From Nissolia schottii (taxonomy: Eukaryota > Streptophyta > Magnoliopsida > Fabales > Fabaceae): a DNA stretch of 64,000 bases. Shown one piece after another: positions 1 to 12,022 of the stretch. A model generated the notes under the pieces. The model searched no databases. It worked only from the letters and a program-made list of their open reading frames with translations, and was not told the origin of the DNA. Position 1 is the first letter of the stretch. Each line of letters begins with the position of its first letter. The position numbers and the translations under genes were made by a program. The DNA is taken from positions 14,910 to 78,909 of the forward strand of contig QANU01098865.1 in NCBI GenBank assembly GCA_003254905.1. Direction: 5' to 3'.

Positions 1-673
1 ATGTAAGCACTCATCACAAATTGGGGAAATATCATTAAGAAAGCCAGGCAAGTGAATTTATAACAGGCTAACGCACCTCATGGCTCTAGAGGCTCACTAA
101 GTACCCTAGTAATCAACTTCTTAATTTTTCTGTTCTCTAGATTTCAGCAAATAGGAATTCAAGGTTGCATTCCCACCAAAAGTTTACAGGACAACATACT
201 GTTTACTTCATGAAATTTGTGATTGTACAAGGTAAAATCCATAACAAAAACCATTGAAGAATCATAATCCCCTCAGGCATAGAGTACAACTACAATCACA
301 CGGGCTAAAACAAGACCTTGTATCAAATCACTCTGGTATTCACAACAACCCACAACTAAAGACTAAACATCCTTCAACATTATTTAACAGAAGACAGAAG
401 TTGATTCTAAAGAAAAGATCCTAGCCTTCATTATAAGCTAAAGTACATACAGAACGCAAGGAACAGCTGATAACCAAATCAGTCATTAGTTAAGAGATAA
501 AAGTGGGTTAACTTCCTTACAAACTTCTTGAACTGTCAATCACAAACAACCCAAGATGTGAATATGCCACAATACTGTGAAATTTCTAGCACCCTCCTAA
601 CCCTACTCATATTTACCATGAAAGAAGGTTGCATAATAGTATGGATACAACGATGAAGTTTTCCGAAACCAAC
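1..673 (-). other. LUG: Intron of LEUNIG gene (reaches window edge)
   Basis: The donor after the third LUG exon lies at 671-673 (minus-strand GTTGG). The next expected coding segment, beginning near TQMIKAREQQ, is not seen on the minus strand down to position 1. This stretch therefore reads as intron continuing out of the window. I see no other gene in it. Confidence 0.7.
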
Positions 674-1482
674 CTCGATGTATGAGGCTGCAACCTCAGA
701 GTGCTTCTCATTAGTCCTGGCAATAAATATGTCCCAGAAAACTGACCACCACTCAAACAAAAACCCTCCTGGGGCATCAATAGCTGCAATCACATTTTGC
801 CATTATAAAAAATCAACAAATAAAATGGAAAAAAGAAATAAAAAATAAGTAGAAAAAATTAAATGCCACAGTTGAATCCAGCTTCTTTCTTTGACAAGTG
901 TACAGAGAGTTTGCAGGTAACTCACCAACAGGGTCCGAGGAAACTTTCCCCTCAGCTTGAAAAGCCTGAGCAGAAGCCTTCAAATCCCTCTTTATCAGAT
1001 AATCATGGATGTAAACATCTAACCTGAAAAATCCCAGAGTGCAATAACATGGTTGCATCAGCATCAGCATCACCCTCAAGTGAACTTGGAAAGAAAGAAA
1101 GGTTGCAACTTTACATCGAACACATCACATAACATACCCCAAAATCCACTGAACAATTACACCAACATCAAATTCGAGCACCCCAACTAAAAAATTAACA
1201 AATTCCCTTTGCAAAACCCCTCAAAACTTGCAGAGAACTGAAAAATCTAAGACACCACATATGAAAAATTCGCAAACTTTACAACATACAAAGTACAACA
1301 AAACAAGTACAGAAAAACAGAACCACAAATCACATTAAAAACAACCCAAAACTCAAATCAACAAATAAAGCAGGTAGGAAAACAATTGACCATGGAACAA
1401 AATCCCACGTTGCAAAAAAAATTGATGGAAAATAAAAATTGGGACTTTACATCTTATCAGCTTCCCAATTAGTCTGAGACAT
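674..1482 (-). CDS. LUG: Transcriptional co-repressor LEUNIG, N-terminal exons (partial)
   Basis: Three coding exons on the minus strand: 1451-1482, 926-1023 and 674-783. They total 240 nt (80 codons) and join in phase at GT-AG sites. The ATG at 1482 begins [11 protein letters not shown], the usual LUG start. Exons 2 and 3 encode the LisH/LUFS region, including [35 protein letters not shown] and [18 protein letters not shown]. In the family, LUG recruits SEUSS-type adaptors through LUFS and represses floral and developmental genes in the nucleus through C-terminal WD40 repeats. The sequence around residues 20-40 fits LUG rather than LUG-HOMOLOG. The Q-rich and WD40 parts must lie beyond coordinate 1. 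Identification is firm; only the product length is unknown. Confidence 0.93.
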
Positions 1483-1720
1483 GGTTGCTGAAGGGTAGCT
1501 GAGGAATGAGGTGGTGCGGCCTCAAAACTGTGAAAGCTTTGAATTTTCTGGCTGAAGCTGCCGCTGGAGCGTGGAACAATAGATGAGAGAGGGAAAATGA
1601 AAGTAGACAGAGATACTAAAATAGAAGAGAATGAAGAGAAGAAGCAGAAGAAGAAGAAAGAAGGAAGAAGAAAATCCAACGGACGAACAGAAGCAACGCC
1701 TCTAGATTTTAGCGAATATA
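1483..1720 (-). promoter_or_regulatory. LEUNIG 5' leader and core promoter region
   Basis: Immediately upstream of the LUG ATG. On the minus strand, 1615-1680 is a strong pyrimidine (CTT/CTTC) tract of the kind common in plant 5' leaders. AT-rich DNA with TATA-like words follows near 1710-1740. The transcription start cannot be fixed from sequence alone. Confidence 0.5.
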
Positions 1721-3054
1721 TGAAAAATTAATAATATTAAATATTAATCGAATATTTAAATATTATTAATTATAATAATACAGTCTAATTGATATTTATC
1801 CTTAATATTATAAAGTTTTTTATACTCCACCTTATCAAATTATTGCAAACAAGACTGAGTTTCTTAAACATTTAATTAGAGTTGAAAGAGGTACCAACCA
1901 AAAAATTATTCTTATCAAATTATACACTAACATAAAGTTGAAAGAGTGATACTCAAATTAAATTAATTGATCTTACTAATAATAGAATTTTTCATATATA
2001 CAAATGTTTATATAATGACCTTGAAAATAAGAATTAAACTCATAATAATAATACAAGTTTTTTTTAAGGAAAAACAAAAGGTTCAATTTTTTGTTTGTTA
2101 ATCGTTGGTCAATATTTAAACGAGAAAAATGACCATAAACATGGATCAAGATGCCATCACCTTCCTCTACCCAAAATTGTGTATTTTTTTCCGGATTTTA
2201 TGCTAAGTTTAATACATTTTGCATTATTTTAATAGTTTAACTTTTTAAATAATGTTTTGATGTATTATTTAATTATTATTATTAAATAATAATATAAATA
2301 TTATTATTATGATTGGGTACTGTAGTAGGAATCAATTAAACTTTATAATGTTAGTATATAAGATTTTGATTGATTTTTCTTTTCGAGAAAGTAGTAACAA
2401 GTTTCTTTTTTGCATTAAGAATTTCTGTTTAAAATTATAACCACAAAGCAAATCTGTTAATTAAGAGGGAATTTGAAATTACGTATTTAATAATGTATAG
2501 ACGTGTCTTTTGATTAACTTTGTATAGAGGTATTTGAAACTTTAAGTCAATTTAATCGACACGTGGTAACAAGCTGAGTTGATGTTATGTGTGATTGGGA
2601 TTGACAAGAAAAAAAAATGAAAATTTTATAAATCTTTCCAAAAGTCAAATATTACACGTATAAAGGTTAAAAAAACATTATGAATCAATAAAATTATCCC
2701 ATATAAAATAATAAATTCTTATTTTTAATACAATCATTATTCTCTTTACATCTAGTCATTCACTATACTAATAAATATTTTATTACAACCAGGGACATGA
2801 ATAAAAAAAATAATTACACCTAAATATTATAATTTGAGATTTTACTTTGGTACCCGTACAAAATTAAAAGATATCGATATCATAACATCTAAGATTTCGT
2901 CACATTCCCACTAACTAAAATTGTTTATTATTTTAAATTTGTGAGTGAATCACAATTGTTCAAATACAATGAGGTATCGATACCTTCATAAAAACTTGGG
3001 TACCGAATGAAAAACCTATAATTATACACACACACATATATATACATTTAACAG
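1721..3054. other. AT-rich intergenic DNA
   Basis: Upstream side of LUG. Very AT-rich, with short ATT/AAT runs near 2260-2310. No ORF of note, RNA gene or clear repeat structure was recognised. Confidence 0.6.
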
Positions 3055-3222
3055 TTTTGCTAGTAAGTGCTCTAAGGACACTTGATAAGGATTCAATAAA
3101 ATAAAAAATTGCATTGAAAAGATAAGAAATTTAACATTTCAATGCATTAAATACAACAAACACTCCAAAACTTTCCATTATTAAATCCTTAACAAGTGTC
3201 CTTACGACACTTGTTAGCTTTT
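3055..3222. mobile_element. Short MITE-like hairpin
   Basis: Inverted ends of about 45 bp flank an AT-rich centre. The left end reads GCTAGTAAGTGCTCTAAGG. The reverse complement of the right end reads GCTAACAAGTGTCGTAAGG, and both continue with similar GACACTTG and AAGGATT words. Total length is about 165 bp, with no coding capacity. This is typical of a non-autonomous DNA transposon. The superfamily is not determined because no clear target duplication was seen. Confidence 0.65.
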
Positions 3223-3740
3223 TCCTATACTTAAAAACCCTTAAAAATAAAAAAAAAATAGACTATTAAAACAGAACAGAAAGAGTATTATTTGTTTCAT
3301 TTTTAAAATCTTATATGGTTTGTTTCCTCATTTTTTTTATGAAAAGCCTTGTTCCAATTAAATAGAATTATCAAAGTTCATAGGAGGGACCACAAAATTA
3401 GACGAAATCTCCATCCATATAGCAGAATCACAAATAATTAAACTTAACAGATAAAAACCAACAAGAATAACAGAAAATTTCTCTCACAAGCACACCCAAA
3501 AATGATAAGTCACCACCTTCCTCTTGTAGTCTAGAGAAAGCTTCCTTAAAATCACTCTCTAGTTTTACCACTGGAAGCCCTTGTTCCTTTGCAAAAAGCA
3601 AGGCCTCCTTCACAGCTAGCAACTCACCTCGGCAAATAGGGTAAGCACCCTCCCCTTTCCTTCACATCCCTGCCACGAACCTTCCTTCACTGTCTCGAGC
3701 CATCACTCCCACATTGTGAAAACCCCTCCGCTCGTCACAT

Positions 3741-5183
3741 GCCTAGCGATGCGAATTTTGCAACACTAGCAAGTGCACTAGTTCATACAAGTAATAAGAG
3801 TGAGTATTAAAACTCAGTTTGTCGAATCCACGAGGATAATATTATACTAAATTTTAATTAACAAATAACTCGATTAAATTGATTGGAAGAGTTTTGGAAA
3901 ATTGTTTTAAAAATAATAAAAAAAATATATAAATAATAAGGGAAAAATAACAACTAAATAGAAGGTGTACTAGGGCAATTGACTTTACCTACTCTAGACT
4001 CGAGCGTGTTCATAGACAAACACGCACAATTATCCTAAAACATTGTTATTCAATTATTAATCTAGTTAACTAATGGTCGGGGTTCCTATCCTAATCATAA
4101 GTTTCTTTCAAGGTCGAACAATTATCTTTACCTAGAGTAACTATCCAATCTCTTAGCGTAAACCAATCTATTAAAAACATGAATGATTTGTGAATTCCCC
4201 CCATATGACCACATAAGTTGCGTTTGTTCCTCCCAGATTTTCACTCAACCTATGTTTCTATAATAGAGCACTATCGCATTCTTTTTTTCAAATTCATGCA
4301 AGACAATAATTCATTCGATCAATGACTTGTTAATCAAAAGCATAAAGAACAATTCATAAAAACATAATTAACATCATAGAAAAATTGAGTAATAAAGAGA
4401 TTTTATGATAACATCATCAAAGAAGTGGTTACATCAAATGCCCTAAGGAAAAAAAAAAGAAAACAAAACCAAAAAATAAAGATTCAATGGAAGAACGATG
4501 GTAGACTTGACTTTGGGACAAATTGGGATCTTTCACTCGTCACGTCACACCTCCGTAGTCTTCGTCTTTGCACCTAGGAGCTCTCCTAGGGTTGCCTCCT
4601 CTTCAAATTTGATTCCCCCTTTCTTTGGGGTCATTGGGGTTATATTTATAGAGTCTGGATCCAAAATTAGGTAAAAAAAAGCTAAAATTTGGATTTTTTG
4701 ATAGGCACTGCACTTTGATATTAAAAAGTCATAACTTGCGCTATACATATTCGATTGACCTGATCCAAGTCTCTAATTAAAGATCAAACAAATATCTATA
4801 ACTTTGTAGTTGAAATTAAGTCAAGATTCGTCCTTCATCAAGGTTAAAAATTCGTGACAAAGTCAGCATAGAAAAAGTTTCAACGTATCTTTACCTAAAT
4901 CTTTCTAAGTCACATTCAAATTTATCTTTTCTAATCCAAATCTTCTCTTCAAATCTTTTCTCTTATCTATTATCTTCTTCCAATCTTCAATGATCCTCTT
5001 GAGATTTATTTTCCTAAAATTCAAATAAAAACTACAAAAAAGAGATAAAAAAACCAATAAAATCCAAATAATTCTACTAAATGCAACTGTCCTAATTTAT
5101 GCCTATAAATAAATAAAAATCATAAAAACCTATTAAAAGATACTTAGAAAACAAACTAATAAAACACTTAAATTAGAGAGTTA
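3741..5183 (-). mobile_element. Unclassified 1.44-kb insertion in the LINE, 6-bp direct repeats
   Basis: The RNase H domain breaks at 5184-5189 and resumes at 3735-3740. Both boundaries carry TCACAT, consistent with a 6-bp target duplication. The 1443-bp insert reads TAACTCTCTAATTT at one end (minus strand) and ends CGCATCGCTAGGC, without matching inverted termini. It encodes no convincing protein; a 67-codon minus-strand frame at 4545-4748 looks fortuitous. A TG...CA reading would shift the ends by 2-3 bp. It could be a LARD/TRIM-like or other non-autonomous retroelement; I cannot place it. Confidence 0.6.
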
Positions 5184-5841
5184 TCACATAGTCCGAATTG
5201 AGCTTCACAACACCTAATTTTGGAGGAATCCAGCAATTCAGTCCATCTCGCTTAGCAGGATTCCCACTAGGTAGTCTTAATTCTTGTGCTTTTTGAGCTT
5301 CTTGAAAACACCCAGATTAATCATTGTTACCCTTCCCACTATTGCAAGCGTTCTTTTCTGGCTACCAGTCCAGGCCGCATTCCGCTCTACCCATACATCA
5401 AACCACAGGATTCGCGAAGAGCTCTGCTAGGACCTCCTATAGTCGCTGAAGGAAAGGAGACAAGGACTTGAACATTTGCAGCAGGAACAGTAAAGGGGAA
5501 CTCAAACATCGAATGTTGAATAGATTCTTGTGACAACACCCCTTGAATCTCAACACCTTTAATTTGCAACTTATCCTTTGTGGGAAGAATGTCCCTACAA
5601 CGCTTCCACATGAAAATTCTCTATTTTGGCTGAATATTGAGCTTCCAAATAGTTTTTCATAATTGCAGAAATTGCTTAAGAGCAAAAAATTGATCATACC
5701 AAGTCATTCCTTGAACCATCCTCTGCTCAATTTTAGAATTTCATGCTTCCTTGTATGTCGATTTGACCGAAAAACACCCTGTAGGGTCTAGCTCTCAAAA
5801 ATATGAGGCATACACTCATGTAGAACTAATAGGAATATTAC

Positions 5842-6014
5842 CGTTAGAAGATAACATGATTCTATATATCAGAAGTTAAATTTACAATAGAATGTTAGCC
5901 TCTTTATAAGCTGAGGACTCAACGACCAAAATACAACGGCTAAAAATAAATTATAATCAAATCAAATCAAACATAATGTATATCAAATATAAATATATAT
6001 TATTATTCTTAACA
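5842..6014 (-). mobile_element. 173-bp solo LTR inside the LINE
   Basis: The LINE reading frame (AICN-IPIS) is interrupted by a 173-bp segment. On the minus strand it starts TGTTAAGAAT and ends CTTCTAACG. Both sides carry the 5-bp repeat ATTAC (5837-5841 and 6015-6019, plus strand), as expected for LTR retrotransposon integration. A TATA-like CTTATAAAGAGG lies inside, as in a short copia-type LTR. Only one LTR and no internal region is present, so it is a solo LTR. Confidence 0.7.
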
Positions 6015-6890
6015 ATTACAAATAGCAGTTGCAATCTTGGAGAGGAATATGCCTTCAGTTAAATCCTTATCCCATTCACGCCTCCCAGGTTGGAACAATT
6101 GATCCATTGTCTAAAAGTCCTCGACAAAAATGTCCACAGGATTCAGGACCATCTTCCTTTCCAATGATATCCATTGATCTTCCCAAATGAGTGTAACACA
6201 ACCATCCTCAATTCTTACACAAAGACCATCAACTATCACTTTACGCCCCTATAATATGCTCCTCCATGTGACCGAAGGTCTAGACCCCACTTCCGCCTTA
6301 GGAAAATTTCCTCCTAGAAAATATTTGGCCTTCAATATACAAGAGACAAGAAATTCTAGTTAGGTTAAAATTTGCTAACCCTAGTTAGCAAGCATCAAAA
6401 ATCGTTAAAAGATTGTAGATCAAGAAAACCTATTCAACCACAATTCTTTAGCCAGCAGAGTTTGTCCTAAGCCACCCAATGTATCTTCCTTGCATCCGAG
6501 TTTCATCCCCACCAAAATCAAGTCATAATCTAATTCAATTCATTACACAGAGAAGTGAGAATTTTAAATACACTCATTATATAAGTTAGGATAGCCTCTG
6601 TCACCTCCTTAATAAGAATTTATTTGCCCCCATTAGAAAGAAGTTTCTCCTTCCAACCTTGAATTCTCTTCCAAATTCTTTGCTTTAGTGGATGAAACGT
6701 TTTGATTCTTAGCTTGACCCATAATCATGGGCAAACTCAGATAGTTCTCCTTAAGAGCCACCTGCTGGATATTACAAATAGTCAACATTCTTCCCTATTC
6801 TTCTAGTTTGATGTTTGGATGGAAGGATTTAGAAGATTTCTCCAAGTTTATCTTTTGGCTCGATGCTTGGCCAAAACTTTCTAAAATTGA

Positions 6891-7355
6891 CATAATGATG
6901 GATAGGATTCCGCAAGAATTAATTTAATTTTAAAGTTTAGAAGCAAACATAATTAAATTAATTCTTGTTTTAATTATTTCAAATAAAATATAAGATTTTT
7001 TAAAGATAATAGCTAATTTTATAAAAATTCAAATTTTATTTTAATAAAACATTATTTAATTTATACATCAAATCAAAATTAGTTCTAAATTTAAAATTAA
7101 TCCAAATTCTACATGATCTTTAGTGAGGATTAATTTAGAACATGTGTCGTGCTTTAGTTTTTATTCTAAAATAAATAACATTCACGTTAAGGTAGTTGGA
7201 AGGTGCGGCTAGATCACCTCCTTTTCAGGGAGAGCTGATGATTGTTGGGTAGTTTGGTTTGAGACGGCTTCACACCAAAAAAGAAGTGACCTACGTCTGA
7301 GTAAAATTGGGAGATGAGAGTATTCTTTCGTTTCTCAAAGGTGAAGTAGAAGGAA
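6891..7355. other. AT-rich intergenic DNA
   Basis: Between the LINE remnant and the palindrome. AT-rich to about 7190, then mixed composition to 7355. The latter part may be a flank of the fold-back element, but no boundary or duplication could be identified. Confidence 0.5.
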
Positions 7356-7624
7356 TTTTTACATTTATATGGTTTTGGAGGGAATAAAATCCCAAAGTAT
7401 GGGTAAAAAAGAAAAATTACCAAAATATGGGCCAAAATTTTGAAATCGCCATTGTGTAGGGCGATTTCAGAAAATCGAAAAAGTAAAATAAAAAAAAATT
7501 TTAAATGTCTGAAATCGCCACCCCGTATGGCGATTTCAGAATTTTAGCCCATATTTTGGTAATTTTTGTTTTCTACCCATACTTTGGGATTTTGTCCCCT
7601 TCAAAACCATATAAATGTAAAAAC
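7356..7624. repeat. Long palindrome with GGCGATTTC hairpin tips
   Basis: Two arms of about 115 bp (7356-7471 and 7508-7624) are reverse complements with few mismatches, separated by about 36 bp. Each arm ends inwardly in its own small palindrome, TGAAATCGCC...GGCGATTTCA (7441-7470 and 7509-7539). The antiparallel frames MAHILVIF and ILAHILVIF are just the two arms read in opposite directions, not genes. The AAATCGCC words recall the GGCGAAT-rich termini of the element at 42685-47230, so this may be a terminal-inverted-repeat derivative of a related MULE family. RNA from it would form a long hairpin. Confidence 0.75.
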
Positions 7625-9588
7625 CCCGAAGTAGAACTAATTAAAATGAATTACAACTATTTTTTTGTTAGAGAAATCCATTTATTCAATTGCAAATTTT
7701 AAAAGAGGTCAATTTAGGAATTTATTTTTTATTTTGAAAAAACATATTAAGTCAAAATTATTTTTAAAATACTTATTAAAAAAATTAAAAGTATGATTTT
7801 TAAAAAAATAATTTAATATATTTAACGAATTGAAATTATAAACAACTTAGTTTTTCAATCAATAGAAAAAAATTCTTGATTCCTTAATAAATATTTTTAT
7901 TAAAAAAATATTTTATTTTATGAGTTTAATTATTATATATCAATGATGCAAAATATTTTTAATTTATTTTTTATTCAAAACATAAAAAATTATGGATGAT
8001 AAAATGATATATAAAAAGTTTCATTCTTAATATTTAATAATTAAACTCTTATTTTATTACAAATTTAATGCTTTTTTCTGACGGGACGCAGATGTAGATA
8101 TCATTATGGCGATGCTCACTCAAATGACTGATTCATCCCTCTGGTCTTGTCAAATTTTCACATCAAGAATTCAAGACATCAACTTAGTAAAACTACTATA
8201 ATACCCTGGGGTTGTAAACTACTATAATACCCTGGGGTTGTTAACAATAAAATATGATCTACGCCAAAAGTTTACTTCTATAATTCTTTAATCTCACGTG
8301 GTTAATTTCAAGAATTCAAATCCAGAGAACAACTATTGCATTCATACGCCTTTTGCTTTTTTAATGAAAAGTGTGGTTATCAAGTGCTTTTATAATATTT
8401 ATAACATATAAACAAATAAGCCATCACGACTGATTTAGATATTTAATGGTGAGAGAAAGAATATTACATATGAAGTGTTAAATTTAAAACTCATCAAATC
8501 TATTTTTTAAAGTAAAAAAAATTAAAAATAACTAAAACCAATTTAAAATTCAAAATAAAAGATATGAATGTTCATAAAAAAAAATGAATGCTTGAAGTAT
8601 TTACATTTTCAAGAAATTTAAATAAAATTTATTTTCTTAAATATATTTAAAATAAATTAAAAAAAGCTTACTTTATTACAAATTTTTTATTTATGGATAA
8701 ACTACCGCCAACTTGAGTTGGTCATAAAAGTGTAAACTTTTTAATCTTTTAATCAATTATCTTGAGTTTAAACTTTGAAAAAAAATATATATATAATTCT
8801 GGTTGAGTGGTTCCTAATCCTAACCCTTCAAGAGCCTTGAGTCAAATTCTGAGACGAAAAATAAAATTATGGATAAACTCCGTTGTTGGGATCCGGCGCA
8901 TCTAGAATGTGCTATAAAAGCCCCTACGCCTTGACCTAACACTACTAATCATAACTCATAAGCTTCGGTTGGCCAAACTATGTTGTATATACTCGAGTAT
9001 ACTTGTACTTTATTTTTTCATACATGACTAAATTTAGGTATAAAGTTGATAAAACAAAACAAATAATGATAATGTGGACAATAAATTTGTAGATAAATTA
9101 TCAAATATACATAATGTGTACCTTTATTGAAAGAACAGAGATATCCATCGTTTTATGTGTGTTTCTTTGGCATAACGTCAAAGGAATAGATTCTGCATAG
9201 ACATCCAAAGAGATCATATATACAAATACAAATTGTGCCTGATATGTTTTTTTTTCTTTTCACTTTCTGCATATGTGTCATAAAATAATGTAGATATCAT
9301 ATGTACAACAAGTGAATTGAAGAAGTAAATAACACGTGGAAAGGTCAAGGTGGCAGTGCTAAGGACATGTTGAAAGTAGGAATCAGTCACACCACAACTT
9401 CATTCTATCCTATTCTAGATTTCTAGTTCACAACTTAATAAACAGGCGCTATTAACTGAAATTGTGGCGTTCCTAACTACACAAACAAAGTACAAATGCA
9501 CACAATCCACAAAATTGCTTTTTAGCCCTTTTTTTTTCTTTCTTTAACTCATTTGTTAATAAGTAATCTTTCAAATTGGTATCTCTTA
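7625..9588. other. AT-rich intergenic DNA
   Basis: No gene recognised. It contains a short tandem duplication (listed separately). Weak tRNA-derived SINE-like words lie near 8705-8860 (an AACTTGAGTTGGTC box-A-like string and GAGTTTAAAC / GAGTCAAATTC box-B-like strings), too degenerate to call. Confidence 0.5.
8190..8241. repeat. 26-bp tandem duplication, two copies
   Basis: The 26-bp unit beginning AAACTACTATAATACC and ending GGGGTTGT occurs twice head to tail (8190-8215 and 8216-8241) without mismatch. This points to a recent local duplication or an assembly slip. Confidence 0.85.
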
Positions 9589-10091
9589 TGTCACGTTTGA
9601 TATAAGGTAATTTATTCAGATTATCAGTAATTTAATTTTTTAATTATCTAATAATTCACATTGATTTGTTTGGTACGACATAATTGTTAATTATAAAATA
9701 ATAACAAAAATCATAATGAAAATAAAATAAAAATAAAAATAAATATAAATATAAAATAATTATTATAATAAAAATAACTTTTATAATAAAAATAACAATG
9801 GAAATAAAAATAGTAATAATTTAATAATAATAATAATAATAAATAAATGATAATAATAGTAATAACAAAAATAATAATAAATAATAATAATGATAATAAT
9901 AATAATAATAAGTCATGCATATTACATCGTAATCTTTTTTAAACACCAAATATTGTAATGTAAATTCTCAGTTACATGACATGTACATACCACACACAAT
10001 AACGTAGCATTATCAGTAATTTAACAAGTAATAATCTTTCTAAAAAGTAATCTAAAATACCTAATAATCTTAGAGGTTATCAAACGCCCCC
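9589..10091. mobile_element. PIF/Harbinger-type MITE with AT-rich core
   Basis: A 503-bp element flanked by TTA (9586-9588 and 10092-10094), the PIF/Harbinger target duplication. The left end is TGTCACGTTTGATA; the reverse complement of the right end is GGGGGCGTTTGATAACC. The subterminal run (TAATTTATTCAGATTATCAG and onward) resembles the start of the Harbinger element at 55926. That suggests this MITE was mobilised by that family. The middle (about 9714-9912) is almost pure A/T with AAT and AATA repeats. Confidence 0.72.
9714..9912. repeat. AT-rich microsatellite (AAT/AAAT)
   Basis: About 200 bp of interrupted AATAAT, AAATAA and TAATAATAATAA repeats inside the MITE. The minus-strand frame rich in L, F, I and Y here reflects composition only. 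Confidence 0.85.
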
Positions 10092-11507
10092 TTAAATTTC
10101 AAGTTAGTTATATCAATTAGTTTTTCAACCAATTTTTTTTGTCAAATTAGTCTCAATCAAATTCAAAAGTATGACATTAATTGTTAAGATGTCTAACAAA
10201 GATGACTTATGTGAATATTAATGAAATAATGAGTCACCATTAAATTGATTTTGTTTTTATGCCGTTCATCCACCTCAAATAGTACAAGTCCAACACGACA
10301 AAATTTTTGCAAAGATATTTGCAACAACAATTGATGTTCATTCTCCCTGCAAAAAAAATATATATAGTTAACATTATTTTGAGGTGAACGAGTGATCTGA
10401 AAGTGAGACAGTTTAACAATAACATATCATCCCATTAATATTCATGTTAGTCGTTTGCATCTTAGTTGGAAGAATAACGTGTCCTACTATTAAATTTGGC
10501 AAAGACAAATTAAAAAAAAATAAAAATTAGGGAGACTAATTTGGACTTAAAATTTTAGATGGAACAATTTAGGTTATTAATCTTTGTTATTCATTGGTGT
10601 TACGTACAATAACATGTAACGATTACAGAGTGTGCTTGAAGCCCAATTAGAGCCCAGCAGAAATAATGGCTCACCTAATGTAACGATTACAATTGATGTC
10701 TTTTGTGGTATTGAATGACGAGGAAGGAAGCACCTTAAGTCCTTAACTCAGTCGAGCCATGGTGAGTTGGGTCAGCATTACGTCACCAAACCCAATTATT
10801 TTCACCAAACCCAATCATGTGAAAGTGTTACTAATGGGCTCTACTTTAAACAATGGAACTTGGGTGAAAGTTTTTTTTTTTTTTTTTGACGTTTAGGATA
10901 ATATTTATTTTATAGGATATGTAATATAATAGACTTAAGTAAATAAAGGTGGAAATAATAATTGGTCTAATTAGTAGCGTCAAACTTGATTATAAATAAA
11001 GGATAAAGACATTAAAGGATAATATAAAAATTATGATGTCAGGTCTTTTATTCATTTCTAACATTTTTCTCTTTGTATCATTTGATTATCTTCTTCTTTG
11101 TCCTAATTATATGCTTATAATTGTTATTCAAATACATAGAAAATACTTAAAAGAGTTACCAATTCTCATTTATTTTCCACGTTCACATTTCATTACACAT
11201 GCACAAATCCATATCAATTACATAAATTGTTATGTATTATGAATCATTTTTCAATTAATGGACCCTCTGAATGCAGCACCCCCTCCAAACTCCAAAAATG
11301 CAGCACCCCCATCCAAATGCATCACACTCCTTCGACCTTAACGATCATTGTGTGCCTTGGCAGGCCGTGCAATACACCTTTTTCCCATTCAATCTTTATA
11401 AGAGTCGTACCGTTAGAAAAGATGTGTATATGCATCCAAAAATTATAAGCACGCAATGAAAATAATAATTTTTTTGTTTGAATTGAACCTCCAAGAAATA
11501 TAATATA
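10092..11507. other. Intergenic DNA
   Basis: No gene supported. A poly-T run lies at about 10870-10886, and TAACGATTACA occurs twice (near 10617 and 10680). Small overlapping frames at 11227-11513 on both strands have no recognisable homology. Confidence 0.5.
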
Positions 11508-12022
11508 TGACAAATAATATATTCAAGAGTTCAAAAATTAGATAGGCAAAACATAGAAAACACACACCAATTTTTAACATGAAAAAAAACTCTCAATGAA
11601 AGGGACAAAAAAATCATGGGACCTAGTTTAAAAAATTTTCACTATAAAATATCAATGAGTACAACAAAAGAGTTTCACAAAAGAAATCTCAAAGATAAAA
11701 GTTTACTCACTATTAAAATGGTGGAATAAATATTAGAACAACACACTCAAAAGACTCACGCAGGGTAAAAGCAATACAACTAAATAAGAGATAAAAATAT
11801 TATGAGGTTATGAGATGAATGTTCACAATTTCAAGCAGCTGAAGTTGTGTTGAAAATGGAGTACAAAATAGCACTCAACAAATATCAGAGCGAACAAAAA
11901 ATATCTCCAATGGAAACTGCTGCAAGTGTTGTTTTCGTTGTTGTTGAAGAAGAAGAAGAAGGATTTCAAATCCTTAGTAAGATAAATGTTTGATCCAATT
12001 TGATAGAGATCCTAACACAACA
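11508..12022 (-). mobile_element. 3' LTR of the Ty1/copia remnant (approximate ends)
   Basis: Directly downstream (minus strand) of the polypurine tract AACTGGGGGGAGTT (12023-12037), the sequence starts TGTTGTGTTAGGATC. That is the expected beginning of an LTR with a TG terminus. A plausible TG...CA end lies at 11508, giving about 515 bp, but no second LTR or target duplication is present to confirm it. Confidence 0.6.

Larger units (their letters stand above)
3428..6890 (-). pseudogene. Decayed LINE (non-LTR) reverse transcriptase / RNase H
   Basis: Read on the minus strand from 6890 downward, with many stops and frameshifts, the order of a plant LINE ORF2 is visible. First come late RT motifs (SGQ-IN--KS, then YLSLP-I-G-AK, near 6880-6620). 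Next are GGLGQTLLAKELW (near 6480), KAKYFLGGNFPKAEVGSRPS-TWRSIL (6340-6240) and IWEDQW (near 6190). Then come the connection region (6100-5640), a zf-RVT segment beginning WKRCRDILPTKDKL (5611), WIPPKLGVVKLNSD opening the RNase H-like domain (5240-5190), and its remainder at 3740-3428 (GVMARDSEGRF, LLAVKEALLFAKEQGLP). Two later insertions, at 3741-5183 and 5842-6014, interrupt it. It cannot be functional. Confidence 0.88.

Noticed and set aside
7214..7702. Two related small proteins on opposite strands
   Set aside because: They are mirror translations of the arms of one palindrome.
9711..9920. Hydrophobic membrane peptide encoded on the minus strand
   Set aside because: The frame is pure AT-microsatellite translation (L, F, I, Y only).
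11227..11513. Small ORFs on both strands
   Set aside because: Overlapping, short and without homology.
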